Below are positions 23,542 to 31,328 of a stretch of DNA of 34,925 bases, piece after piece. The stretch lies in assembly GCA_934636825.1 (NCBI GenBank), contig CAKUBG010000027.1:1-34925 (forward strand), given 5' to 3'. The notes under the pieces are model-generated. The model saw nothing but the letters and a program-made list of their open reading frames with translations, was not told the origin of the DNA and ran no database searches. Numbering within the stretch: the first letter of the stretch is position 1; each line of letters opens with the position of its first letter. A program made the translations under genes and the position numbers. This DNA is from an uncultured bacterium (GTDB lineage Bacteria > Vulcanimicrobiota > Xenobia > Xenobiales > Xenobiaceae).

Positions 23542-25881
23542 GTGAGTAAAGAGCAATATACAGGCGGCAATGCCAACAATAACGGCGCTCGTTATGATGA
23601 ACAAGTTCCCGTCGGCTTTGATTTAAATAAAACGCGGTTTATGCCCGCTGATGAGACGCAGCGTCAACCTGCTCCCGGTTACGGTCAGCCTGCGCCTGGC
23701 TACGGTCAGCCTGCGCCTGGCTATGGCCAGCCTGCTCCCGGCTATGGCCAGCCTGCGCCTGGTTATGGTCAGCCTGCGCCTGGCTACGGTCAGCCTGCGC
23801 CCGGTTACGGTCAGCCTGCTCCCGGCTATGGCCAGCCTGCTCCCGGCTATGGTCAGCCTGCGCCCGGCTACGGTCAGCCTGCGCCCGGCTACGGTCAGCC
23901 TGCGCCTGGTTATGGTCAACTTGCTCCCGGCTATGGTCAGCCTGCGCCTGGTTATGGTCAACTTGCTCCCGGCTATGGTCAGCCTGCGCCTGGTTACGGT
24001 CAGCCTGCGCCTGGTTACGGTCAGCCTGCGCCTGGTTATGGCCAGCCTGCGCTTGGCTACGGTCAGCCTGCTCCCGGTTATGGCCAGCCTGCTCCTGGTT
24101 ACGGTCAGCCTGCTCCCGGTTATGGCCAGCCTGCGCCCGGTTATGGCCAGCCGCAATATTACAACAGGCCTCACGCTGCGGCTGGACAAGGGCCGCTCGA
24201 TTTAAGTTTTAAACAGGCTGGCCCAAAATTTGGCCAAGATTTAGTGGCCGCCAATTCTTCATTAAAAACGGCCGCTCAGGCGGCGGCTGTGGCTGATGGT
24301 TTAATTGGCGGCGGTGGTGCTACCAATGTTGTGTCCAATGCTGTGTCCCAGCAGGCTGTCTCTAAGGCGCAGGCTGAGCGTAGGCCAGCGGCTGCCCCAG
24401 CGCCTGTGGGGCCCGGCAACCGTGCGCCTGAAGGCGCCGAGCCTGTCCAGAGTTCGCCTAGGCTCGGCGCGGAGGCCAAGGTGGCTGCTTCTCCTTTGCC
24501 AGAAATGGCTGAGCAGCAAACTATTGTCGGCCGGGCCCCTGCAGTAGGGCAGCCGCAGCCTAAAGGCGCTGCTCCAAGCGCAGAGCTTGCTAGCAGGCCC
24601 GCTCCTGGGCAGCGGCCCACAGTTCCTGGTGGGCCGCCGCGTCCTGGTATGCCGCCTTCTCCCGGGCAGCCCCCTCAACCTATGCCTGCTCCGGGTGCGC
24701 CAGGTTCGGCTGTACCCGGAAGGCCCGAAGTTGCGCCTATGGGGCAAGGCCCTAACCCTTCTCATGGCTCCGTTCCGGGAGCGCCAGTTCCTCCTATGCC
24801 AGGTGCACCTATCCAAGGGCAGGGGCAGCCTTTGGCAGGCGGCTCGCCTGACGGCCGGGCGCCGCTTAGTGGGCCGTTTTCTGTAGAAATTGGCGACGGC
24901 TCCGATGCGGCGCCCGGAGCAGGCTTGGGCTCTGCGCCAGCTAATGGCAGCGCAGCCTCGGAAAAGAGCGCTTCGGCGGAGTGGGGCAGCGCCATGTCTG
25001 CTAAATATGCTCGCAAAGCACCAGTTTTGGAAGGTGGCAGCACTGTGCCTCCGCCGGAGGGCAAGGATAAGCGCAAGGAGACGGATGGCGCCATTCCCAA
25101 GGTTACTTGGGTATTGGTAGCGGGTATTTTGTTCTTGGCGATAGCCGTATTTTTGCTTATGGAAAATCACCAAGCTGTGGTGGGCGAAAACATGCCTCAA
25201 GCCAAAGAACAACAGCAATACGAAATTCCGCCTGCCTTAATTGAGGAATATACTTCCAAAGATCCGGTTAGCAAGCAAGCTGTGCCTAATAATTCGCCAT
25301 ATAGGTTAGAGGTTTATGGCACGACCTTTGTCTTTGAAAATGAAGAAAATATGCGTGCTTTTGCCGATAATCCCACTAAGTATGTTAAGCCGCGTATAAA
25401 GTTGAAAATTAATAAAGGCGGCAGTACCGATGGACAGACGCAAATCAATATCGTGGGCCCAGACGGAAGAGCTATTGTGGAGGGCGTAACTGATGGCAGC
25501 GCTTTACCTCAAGGTGACGAATCTGACGAACAAGCAGTAGAAAGCATGCCTGAAGGCAACGCCAATAGCGGCGACGGCGATTTTAATATTCCGCTGAGCC
25601 CTAAAAATGAAGGCGCCGATACTGGCAACAATGCTCCGGCCAACGCAACTGCGCCGGAGGCTAACACTCAAACGCCTGCCGCCGAGAGTGGCGCAGCTGC
25701 GCCTGCGCCTAGCAATGACAATAGCGGCAACATGAGCGCCGTGCCTCCGGTAGAGGGCAATTCTTCACTTTACGGAGAGGTACCGCCGCCGGAAAGTGAA
25801 GCTGCGCCTTCAGCCAACGCACCCGCCGCCGACAGTAACGCCAACGTTACCGATGAAGAGGTTGTACCGCCCGGCTATTAG
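23542..25881 (+). CDS. Repetitive Pro/Gly-rich membrane protein with YHS-like domain
   Basis: The 779-residue protein starts at GTG 23542. Residues 42-202 are 23 heptads, mostly QPAPGYG (two QLAPGYG, one QPALGYG). A long Pro/Ala/Gly-rich, probably disordered region (about 203-510) follows, then one strong membrane span at about 521-542 (VTWVLVAGILFLAIAVFLLM). After it, residues about 572-618 read KDPVSKQAV, then YGTTFVFENEENMRAFADNPTKYV, which matches the YHS-domain pattern but with the usual cysteines replaced. The last 150 residues are acidic, Asn/Pro/Ala-rich. The long N-terminal part would be cytoplasmic and the YHS-like part outside, if topology follows the single span. It may organise or cluster partners; its job is unknown. 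It ends the unit begun by the two secreted paralogues. Confidence 0.8.
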   Translation: MSKEQYTGGNANNNGARYDEQVPVGFDLNKTRFMPADETQRQPAPGYGQPAPGYGQPAPGYGQPAPGYGQPAPGYGQPAPGYGQPAPGYGQPAPGYGQPAPGYGQPAPGYGQPAPGYGQPAPGYGQLAPGYGQPAPGYGQLAPGYGQPAPGYGQPAPGYGQPAPGYGQPALGYGQPAPGYGQPAPGYGQPAPGYGQPAPGYGQPQYYNRPHAAAGQGPLDLSFKQAGPKFGQDLVAANSSLKTAAQAAAVADGLIGGGGATNVVSNAVSQQAVSKAQAERRPAAAPAPVGPGNRAPEGAEPVQSSPRLGAEAKVAASPLPEMAEQQTIVGRAPAVGQPQPKGAAPSAELASRPAPGQRPTVPGGPPRPGMPPSPGQPPQPMPAPGAPGSAVPGRPEVAPMGQGPNPSHGSVPGAPVPPMPGAPIQGQGQPLAGGSPDGRAPLSGPFSVEIGDGSDAAPGAGLGSAPANGSAASEKSASAEWGSAMSAKYARKAPVLEGGSTVPPPEGKDKRKETDGAIPKVTWVLVAGILFLAIAVFLLMENHQAVVGENMPQAKEQQQYEIPPALIEEYTSKDPVSKQAVPNNSPYRLEVYGTTFVFENEENMRAFADNPTKYVKPRIKLKINKGGSTDGQTQINIVGPDGRAIVEGVTDGSALPQGDESDEQAVESMPEGNANSGDGDFNIPLSPKNEGADTGNNAPANATAPEANTQTPAAESGAAAPAPSNDNSGNMSAVPPVEGNSSLYGEVPPPESEAAPSANAPAADSNANVTDEEVVPPGY
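23665..24147 (+). repeat. Coding minisatellite: 23 x 21 bp
   Basis: The array is 483 bases, exactly 23 units of 21 bp, each coding for Gln-Pro-Ala-Pro-Gly-Tyr-Gly or a one-residue variant. Units differ mainly at third codon positions (GCG/GCT, CCT/CCC, GGT/GGC, TAT/TAC), so the peptide is held while the DNA drifts. Two adjacent 42-bp double units (23896-23937 and 23938-23979) are identical, showing recent unequal exchange. Confidence 0.97.
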
Positions 25882-25984
25882 GTGACTGAAAAGGTGACTG
25901 ATATGGTGACTGAAAAATACCGAAAAATTGGCAAAAAAAAGCATCGAAGGTGACTGAAAAGGTGACTGAAAAGGTGACTGAAAG
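25881..25984 (+). repeat. 12-bp repeat GGTGACTGAAAA, two clusters of three
   Basis: Units at 25881, 25893, 25905 and at 25949, 25961, 25973 share GGTGACTGA; four of the six are exact GGTGACTGAAAA. The first begins at the last base of the preceding gene's stop codon. Read in frame from 25882 the units encode V-T-E-K, then a basic stretch, stopping at 25953; the second cluster again gives VTEKVTEKVTE. A diverged copy (GGTGATTGAAAA) lies after the next gene near 27453. It is in a 184-base gap between genes, and no gene is called here. Confidence 0.85.
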
Positions 25985-26009
25985 CATAAAAATTGCAAGG
26001 AATAATTTA

Positions 26010-26034
26010 TTGACACACAGCTTGTAAAGCGCTT
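26010..26034 (+). promoter_or_regulatory. Candidate -35 and palindrome upstream of AlbA_2-type regulator
   Basis: TTGACA (26010-26015) is a consensus -35 hexamer 50 bases before the ATG. The palindrome AAGCGCTT (26027-26034) falls in the spacer, where a repressor could bind. The -10 is poor, so the promoter is only a candidate. Confidence 0.3.
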
Positions 26035-26065
26035 CTGTTAAAGATGTTTATTGGAGAATATCAAA

Positions 26066-27439
26066 ATGCCAGAGCAACAAAATATTGAGTGGAAGGCGAA
26101 ATGGGACGATAAATATTTAGAATGGATCTGTGGTTTCGCTAATGCTCAGGGAGGAAAAATATATATAGGTTGTGATGATAATGGTCAAGTTATTGGTGTA
26201 GTTAACCCTGCTAAACTTTTAGAAGATATACCCAATAAAGTGCGAGACACTATGGGGATTATTGTGGGAGTAAATCTTATAAAGGATAACAATGGCGTTG
26301 ACTATCTAGAAATAGACGTTCCTGCTTATCCTATAGGAATTTCTTGTAAGGGCATATATTACTATAGAAGCGGGAGTACAAAACAAATTCTTAGCGGGCC
26401 TGCTTTAGAGACCTTTTTGTTGCGCAAGCGTGGTGCTACATGGGATAACCTTCCTTTACCGGTTTTTTCTATCGATGATATATATGACGATGCTGTCGAA
26501 TCCTTTAAAAATAGAGCTTTGCAAAAAGGCCGAGTTGATGCCAGTATACTCAGTGAATCTAATGTGACTTTATTAAATAAGTTACATCTTGTTAATGGTG
26601 ATTATCTGACTAATGCTGCTATGTTGCTTTTTAGTAAAGATCCTGAGCGTTGGCAACTTGGTGCGTATATAAAAGTTGGATATTTTTCGAATAATGCTGA
26701 TTTGTTGTATCAAGATGAAGTTCATGGTTCGTTATTAGAACAAGTAGATAAAGTAGTCGAACTAATAAAAGCTAAGTATATCAGAGCAAAGATATTTTAT
26801 CATGGAGTACAAAGAGTTGAACGTTATTTTGTTCCGGAAGAAGCTTTGCGTGAAGCAATTTTAAATGCCATTTGTCATAAGTCTTATCAGTCTGGTATAC
26901 CTATTCAAATAAGCGTGTATGAAGATAAACTATATATAGCTAATTGTGGATACTTGCCAGATACTTGGACTGTTGAAAATTTAATGAATAAGCATGCGTC
27001 TATCCCTTACAATCCAAGTTTAGCCCATGTTTTTTATTTAGCTGGGCTTATTGAAAGCTGGGGACGCGGCATTGAAAAAATTTGTTCTTCATGTAAAAGT
27101 GAAGGCATAAAGTTGCCAACATATACTATAAATCCCTCTGATATAATGATTGAGTTTTCCGCATCTGAAAAGCAGGTAGTGCGTATGCACAATTCTAGAA
27201 AAGTAATAGACGATAAGATAAACAGAAGTATAAATGGTCAACTATCTGAAAGGGAATTGCAAATTTTGGCCTTGTTCTTAGAAAATCCTAAATATACTAT
27301 GGCTCAACTTTCTCAAAAAATGAACATTAGTCGTAAAACAATAGCTAGTTATCAGAAAAAATTAAAAGATATGAAGATAATAGAAAGAGTTGGTTCGGCT
27401 AGAAATGGATATTGGAAAATTTTAGTTGATAATGTATAA
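26066..27439 (+). CDS. AlbA_2/schlafen-type ATP-binding transcriptional regulator
   Basis: The 457-residue protein has the three-part plan of COG2865-type regulators. Residues about 5-125 are an AlbA_2 (divergent AAA-4) domain: NIEWKAKWDDKYLEWICGFANA, GGKIYIGCDDNGQVIGV and a closing YYYRSGSTKQ. A GHKL-like ATPase region follows with EEALREAILNAICHKSY (N-box-like) and NPSLAHVFYLAGLIESWGRG, typical of HATPase_c_4. The last 70 residues contain a winged helix (ERELQILALFLENPKYTMAQ and MNISRKTIASY). Such proteins are putative DNA-binding regulators, often in accessory regions. Base use is more AT-rich than in pheST or clpB, which may reflect transfer. ATG 26066 is chosen with GGAG nine bases upstream; an in-frame TTG at 26051 would include that site. 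Confidence 0.88.
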   Translation: MPEQQNIEWKAKWDDKYLEWICGFANAQGGKIYIGCDDNGQVIGVVNPAKLLEDIPNKVRDTMGIIVGVNLIKDNNGVDYLEIDVPAYPIGISCKGIYYYRSGSTKQILSGPALETFLLRKRGATWDNLPLPVFSIDDIYDDAVESFKNRALQKGRVDASILSESNVTLLNKLHLVNGDYLTNAAMLLFSKDPERWQLGAYIKVGYFSNNADLLYQDEVHGSLLEQVDKVVELIKAKYIRAKIFYHGVQRVERYFVPEEALREAILNAICHKSYQSGIPIQISVYEDKLYIANCGYLPDTWTVENLMNKHASIPYNPSLAHVFYLAGLIESWGRGIEKICSSCKSEGIKLPTYTINPSDIMIEFSASEKQVVRMHNSRKVIDDKINRSINGQLSERELQILALFLENPKYTMAQLSQKMNISRKTIASYQKKLKDMKIIERVGSARNGYWKILVDNV

Positions 27440-27461
27440 GATTATTCAAAAAGGTGATTGA

Positions 27462-27503
27462 AAAAAATGCTCCGCAAGCATGAAAGCTTACGGAACATTT
27501 TTC
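27462..27503. terminator. Bidirectional terminator between convergent genes
   Basis: TGCTCCGCAAGC (27468-27479) pairs with GCTTACGGAACA (27486-27497), allowing G-T pairs, with T5 after it on the + strand and A7 before it (a T run on the minus strand). It therefore can stop both the regulator gene and the leftward lipoprotein gene. Confidence 0.75.
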
Positions 27504-27544
27504 GTTAGGTGTTAGTGCTGTTTATGGCTACGGCAATGAACTTT

Positions 27545-29251
27545 TTACATGTTCTGCGGATTTATAGAAAGTCCGTTGTCGCAGAAGTCTTTAAACAATT
27601 CGAAGCCGGATTCATCCTTATTCACTTCAAACCAATACGAAGAAGTGAGTGATTGAGTACACTTTATGGTATAAAGTGGAGTGTTGGCTTCATGAACAAT
27701 TTCTAAGCCAGGAACCTTCTTTTCAAGTTCTTTATCAATCATGTAACTTGGATAGTAAGCAATAGCTTCAGGAAGATCAAATTGCTCTGACTCGTAGTAG
27801 TCTTGTGAGCCTTCGACTATACCAGCATTGCATAAATTGAATGTTAAGTAGAAATTACGCTCGGCGCCGGGAGTGGCGTCAAAATATCCAGGAATAGTAA
27901 ACTCATAATTACCAGATTCATCTTTAACAGCCAAATCTACATCTGGCTCGACATAGACGGCTCGTACATTAAAAGGTTCACTGGTAAATTCTTTGTCTAC
28001 TTTGTTTTTGGCATTAGGTTTAAAAGTAGCTTTTACAGAGAAGTAAAGTACTTTTTCATTTTTACTACATTCAGCGAAAATAGTAGCGAAGCCGGGCCAA
28101 TCGCCTTCTCTGCTTTCGACTTTAGTGGCGTTTCTATTCAAAGGATTTCCGTTACGATCTGTCACGGTATACTCTATATCATAGAGATCTACATCAGGAA
28201 TGTCTCCCTTGCCTTCGTGGTAAGGATAATCTACGCTTATGCTGATAGGCAGCTCACGCACTGCAGCATATCCTCTTACAGGAGGAGTTTGGTAATAACT
28301 GCTAACTTTAACCAATTTTTTACCAGAGGCGTAGTCTACTTTATCCGTTTTTAAAGGACATAAGACTACACATTCGCCTGCTTCGTTTAAGTTAGTACTC
28401 GGTGTGTCAAGTGGCAATACGCCAGAGTAATTGTCAGGGTGGACAGTAACTTTTTCTAAAACACGGTCAGTTACAAAAATAGGGTTGGTACTGAGCTTTT
28501 GCTCTCCGTCAATGGTCTTAAAATTGACAGAAGCGACGCTGCCATCGTAGGTAGTGTACTCTTTGCCATAGTAGCGACCGATAATATCGCTGTTGCCTTT
28601 GGTCTCGAAGTATTTATTGTCGATCTTGACTTCAATTAAGCCAGTTAAATCGATATCGGGCTGACCGGTAACGCTGGGGACGTAATCCTTGGGAATAGCA
28701 CCTACATGTAAATCGGTGTAGTCGCCTTTTTTGATAAGCTCGGCAGAAGCGTCAAAGGTGTAATTGGCATTTCTTGCGTCGTAAAGTGCACCGGAAGAAA
28801 TAGTAACTGTACTAGTCCAGTCTAACTTACTGCACTGTAAAGCGGCAATTTCGCCATTGTCGCTATAGTAAACAGCCACCACCTCGGTAGAAACTGTGGG
28901 TACGCCTTCAATAGTTATAGTCGTGGTCTTTGTGTCTACGCGACCGTCTTTAGCCTCAGCTTTGCCCAATTTTTTGCTACTGTTGGTTGGGGTTATTTGC
29001 TGGCTAGTTAACTTTACTTGCTTGCCGTCTTTATCGGTAAAGAGATACTCAGCATTAGTAATGTTGTTGGCAGTGATAATTTCCTGGGCTTTGCTATCCA
29101 ACTGGACAGTTACCGGGCCTGCCGTTTTGTTGTTACTTACTGAGGAAGAAGGGGTTGTGTCGCCGCTGTCGCCACAGCCTGTTACAGACATAGTGACGCC
29201 TAGGGCCAAGCTGCCTAAAAGGATAGCTGCGTAATTAAAACGCTTTAACAT
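27545..29251 (-). CDS. Lipoprotein of unknown function
   Basis: The 568-residue protein has a lipoprotein signal peptide: basic start, hydrophobic stretch and the lipobox VTGC with the acylated cysteine at residue 26, followed by a Gly/Asp/Ser/Thr-rich linker. The rest appears all-beta and rich in Asp, Lys, Thr and Tyr, with repeated short patterns such as ITNAEYLFTDKDGKQVKLTS and IEYTVTDRNGNPLN that resemble Ig-like strands. I cannot match a family with confidence. Asp after the cysteine is not at position +2 (Gly is), so in a proteobacterial-type Lol system it would go to the outer membrane. AAAGGAG lies upstream of the ATG. It stands alone, convergent with the regulator and divergent from the glutaredoxin. 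Confidence 0.72.
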   Translation of the reverse strand: MLKRFNYAAILLGSLALGVTMSVTGCGDSGDTTPSSSVSNNKTAGPVTVQLDSKAQEIITANNITNAEYLFTDKDGKQVKLTSQQITPTNSSKKLGKAEAKDGRVDTKTTTITIEGVPTVSTEVVAVYYSDNGEIAALQCSKLDWTSTVTISSGALYDARNANYTFDASAELIKKGDYTDLHVGAIPKDYVPSVTGQPDIDLTGLIEVKIDNKYFETKGNSDIIGRYYGKEYTTYDGSVASVNFKTIDGEQKLSTNPIFVTDRVLEKVTVHPDNYSGVLPLDTPSTNLNEAGECVVLCPLKTDKVDYASGKKLVKVSSYYQTPPVRGYAAVRELPISISVDYPYHEGKGDIPDVDLYDIEYTVTDRNGNPLNRNATKVESREGDWPGFATIFAECSKNEKVLYFSVKATFKPNAKNKVDKEFTSEPFNVRAVYVEPDVDLAVKDESGNYEFTIPGYFDATPGAERNFYLTFNLCNAGIVEGSQDYYESEQFDLPEAIAYYPSYMIDKELEKKVPGLEIVHEANTPLYTIKCTQSLTSSYWFEVNKDESGFELFKDFCDNGLSINPQNM

Positions 29252-29614
29252 ATTAGTCTCCTTTATTTGTAAAAAAGGTCAACCATAAAAGGTCGACCAT
29301 AACCCAAAAATAAAGAAAACACAGAAAAGCGCTTTCTAATATGTAATTTTTGGGTAAGTCGCCACCTCCATTATAACTGAATATTATAAAAAAAAAAGTA
29401 TTATCCGGCCCTATGTCCATAATTTGTCTTTATTTTTTATAAAAAAGCTTATAATAACAATTGTTAACAAAATAGATGCTTTATGGTGTGGATTAGATAG
29501 AAAGTCATGAGCTCTATGGCCAAGACCTGATGGCAAAATCGGCAAAGCAGGAAAAATGGCTTAGTTTGCATAATCTTCCAGATCCCCGCTTGGGCGGGTA
29601 GAAAGGCGGCTTGC
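29252..29614. other. Divergent intergenic region with inverted repeats
   Basis: This 363-base, very AT-rich gap holds the promoters of the lipoprotein (leftward) and glutaredoxin (rightward). Next to the lipoprotein is a twofold AAAGGTC-A/G-ACCATAA repeat (29273-29302). Further out, ACCCAAAAAT (29302-29311) and ATTTTTGGGT (29346-29355) form a perfect 10-bp inverted repeat enclosing the palindrome AAAGCGCTTT (29326-29335). A leftward TATAAT is at 29370-29375. Rightward, TATAAT (29450-29455) overlaps the perfect palindrome TAACAATTGTTA (29455-29466). No -35 at ideal spacing is seen for either. The last 110 bases before the glutaredoxin show no further signal. Confidence 0.6.
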
Positions 29615-29938
29615 GTGTCTAAATTTATGTTTACCGGCAAAGGCGTAGAGATCTACACTTGGGAACATTGTCCTTATTGCCAGCGTGCTAAACACATTTT
29701 GGAAGGCGATCCCGGTGAAGCTTCTTTGGAAGATGGCGAGTATGTAGAGTATACCGAACATAAAATAGACGGTTTGGCCGAGGAAAGGGCCGATATGGCT
29801 AAACATTGTGAAGGTCATGTTACCGTTCCTCAGGTTTTAATTGATGGTAAGCGCGTGGGCGGCTGTTTCGATTTAGTTGGCTTAGTTCAATCGAAAACTT
29901 TTAGACAAGTTTTTGCTAATTATATTAAGAAAAAGTAA
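29615..29938 (+). CDS. Glutaredoxin
   Basis: This 107-residue protein has the thioredoxin fold of classical dithiol glutaredoxins. The redox motif CPYC lies near residue 20 in VEIYTWEHCPYCQRAKHIL, the cis-proline loop is HVTVPQVLIDG, and GGCFDLVGL matches the glutathione-binding GG(x)D stretch. A loop between the first helix and second strand (EGDPGEASLEDGEYVEYTEH) is longer than in E. coli GrxC. It reduces protein or small-molecule disulfides using glutathione or another thiol. The start is GTG 29615 with AAAGG eight bases before it. It has its own terminator right after the stop, so it is a single-gene transcript. Confidence 0.92.
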   Translation: MSKFMFTGKGVEIYTWEHCPYCQRAKHILEGDPGEASLEDGEYVEYTEHKIDGLAEERADMAKHCEGHVTVPQVLIDGKRVGGCFDLVGLVQSKTFRQVFANYIKKK

Positions 29939-29939
29939 G

Positions 29940-29967
29940 GCTTGAGAGTTTCTCTTAAGCTTTTTTT
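29940..29967 (+). terminator. Intrinsic terminator of glutaredoxin gene
   Basis: GCTTGAGAG (29940-29948), loop TTT, CTCTTAAGC (29952-29960), one G-T pair, then seven T residues. It begins two bases after the stop codon. Confidence 0.88.
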
Positions 29968-30029
29968 ATGTATCGCAGCTCTGTAATTTGTATAAAGGCC
30001 AGAGTAGATGCATAAGGAGGTTACTTACA

Positions 30030-30662
30030 GTGTCTGTGAATATCTTAAATCACCCTCTCATTCAGCATAAAATTACTTTATTGAGAGACGAGCGCACCGG
30101 TTCTAAAGATTTCCGTGAGTTAGTTTCGGAAATAGCCGCTTTAATGGCCTATGAAGCTTGCCGTGATTTACCTGTGCAAGATGTCACTGTCAAAACTCCT
30201 ATTACTACTACCATAGGTAAAACTTTGGGTGGTAAAAAATTGGCCTTGGTACCTATTTTGCGCGCCGGCTTAGGTATGGTTTCCGGTATCGAAAGATTGA
30301 TCCCCGCCGCTAGGATCGGCCATATCGGTATGTACCGCAACGAAAAAACTTTGGAACCGGTAGAATATTTTTGCAAAATGCCAGCCGACTTAGCTGAGCG
30401 TGAAATTTTGCTTTTAGATCCTATGTTGGCTACTGGTGGTTCAGCTATTGCCGCTATTGGCGCTTTGATTAAGCGCGGAGCCGATATTAAGTCTATCAAG
30501 TTCCTTTGCTTGGTGTCTGCTCCTGAAGGTATCAAAAATCTTACCGAAGCTTATCCCCAGTTACAAATTTATACCGCTTCTGTAGACGAAAAGCTCAACG
30601 AAAATGGTTACATTGTACCCGGCTTAGGCGACGCCGGCGATCGCATTTTCGGTACTATCTAG
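30030..30662 (+). CDS. upp: Uracil phosphoribosyltransferase
   Basis: The 210-residue protein is the pyrimidine salvage enzyme that makes UMP from uracil and PRPP in the cytoplasm. It opens with NILNHPLIQHKITLLRDERT, close to the canonical UPRT start. It has the PRPP loop LLLDPMLATGGSAIAAI (residues about 128-144), the GLGMVSGIERLIPAARIGHI segment, and the C-terminal uracil-binding GYIVPGLGDAGDRIFGT. GTG 30030 is chosen because AAGGAGG lies nine bases upstream and the length then matches the family (208-210). An in-frame extension to 29988 is not needed. It is followed by a terminator. Confidence 0.97.
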   Translation: MSVNILNHPLIQHKITLLRDERTGSKDFRELVSEIAALMAYEACRDLPVQDVTVKTPITTTIGKTLGGKKLALVPILRAGLGMVSGIERLIPAARIGHIGMYRNEKTLEPVEYFCKMPADLAEREILLLDPMLATGGSAIAAIGALIKRGADIKSIKFLCLVSAPEGIKNLTEAYPQLQIYTASVDEKLNENGYIVPGLGDAGDRIFGTI

Positions 30663-30710
30663 CTATAAACGCATACAAAGGTGCTTATTTAAAGCGTTGA
30701 AATAGAGCAG

Positions 30711-30748
30711 AGGAGCTGCGGCAGCTTCAAGGTCGCGGCTCCTTTTTA
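30711..30748 (+). terminator. Intrinsic terminator of upp
   Basis: AGGAGC-T-GCG pairs with CGC-G-GCTCCT around a loop of about 13 bases, followed by five T residues, some 50 bases after the upp stop. Confidence 0.75.
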
Positions 30749-30774
30749 GTTCTTTCATTAGAAACGGAGCGAAT

Positions 30775-31305
30775 ATGATTAGCTTAACTAAAAATAGCAA
30801 AACTATATGGGCTGCTGCTCTCAGTTTGGTGCTGTTACTAACTTTGGCGGCACCTTGCTTAGCTTGGAAAAGCTCTCGCTTGGGAGTTTCTTTTGTGCCT
30901 CCGCGCGGTTGGAAACAAATTGACGACGGTGAACACGAAGCTACTTTTATCGCTCCTGAAGAAGTAGGCCATCGCTCCGTTATTTCTTTAAAGGTAGTGG
31001 AATTGGAAGCTGCTGAGCCAACTGGCAAAATGGCTGACGAACTTTCCGATAAATACATGGCCGCTTTGCAAGAGCGTTTTACTCATTTCAAACTTATCGG
31101 CGAAACTGATACTAAAGTAAATGGTCACTGGTGCCATCGCCTTACTTTTCGAGCTCAAGAAGATGAACACCATATGCAAATGACCAATGTGCTGTTTATT
31201 AAAGGCAAAAGGGCTTACAGCTTTCTGTACATGAGTAAGCCTGATAGTTATAATAATCATATAAAAGCATTTGATAAAATGATTAAAAGTATCAATTTTA
31301 TCTAA
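30775..31305 (+). CDS. Exported PsbP-like protein, paralogue 1
   Basis: A 176-residue protein with a signal peptide (core AAALSLVLLLTLAAP, likely cut after CLA). The mature domain opens LGVSFVPPRGWKQIDDGEHE and ends with LFIKGKRAYSFLYMSKPDSY and AFDKMIKSINF. This is the pattern of the PsbP/Mog1/DUF1795 fold: first strand with PxGW, then a final helix with a short hydrophobic end. Bacterial relatives are exported proteins of mostly unknown role. ACGGAG precedes the ATG at proper spacing. A paralogue follows after 23 bases. The family call rests on motif and layout rather than a database match. Confidence 0.7.
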   Translation: MISLTKNSKTIWAAALSLVLLLTLAAPCLAWKSSRLGVSFVPPRGWKQIDDGEHEATFIAPEEVGHRSVISLKVVELEAAEPTGKMADELSDKYMAALQERFTHFKLIGETDTKVNGHWCHRLTFRAQEDEHHMQMTNVLFIKGKRAYSFLYMSKPDSYNNHIKAFDKMIKSINFI

Positions 31306-31328
31306 AATAGCTGATTGGGGTGACACTT

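Noticed and set aside
23623..24205. Long open frames on both strands across the 21-bp repeats
   Set aside because: A 21-bp unit without stops stays open in several frames; only the QPAPGYG frame continues into a real protein.
24301..25218. 305-residue minus-strand open frame
   Set aside because: It is antisense to the Pro/Ala-rich part of the membrane protein; its Arg-rich composition comes from GC-rich codons read backwards.
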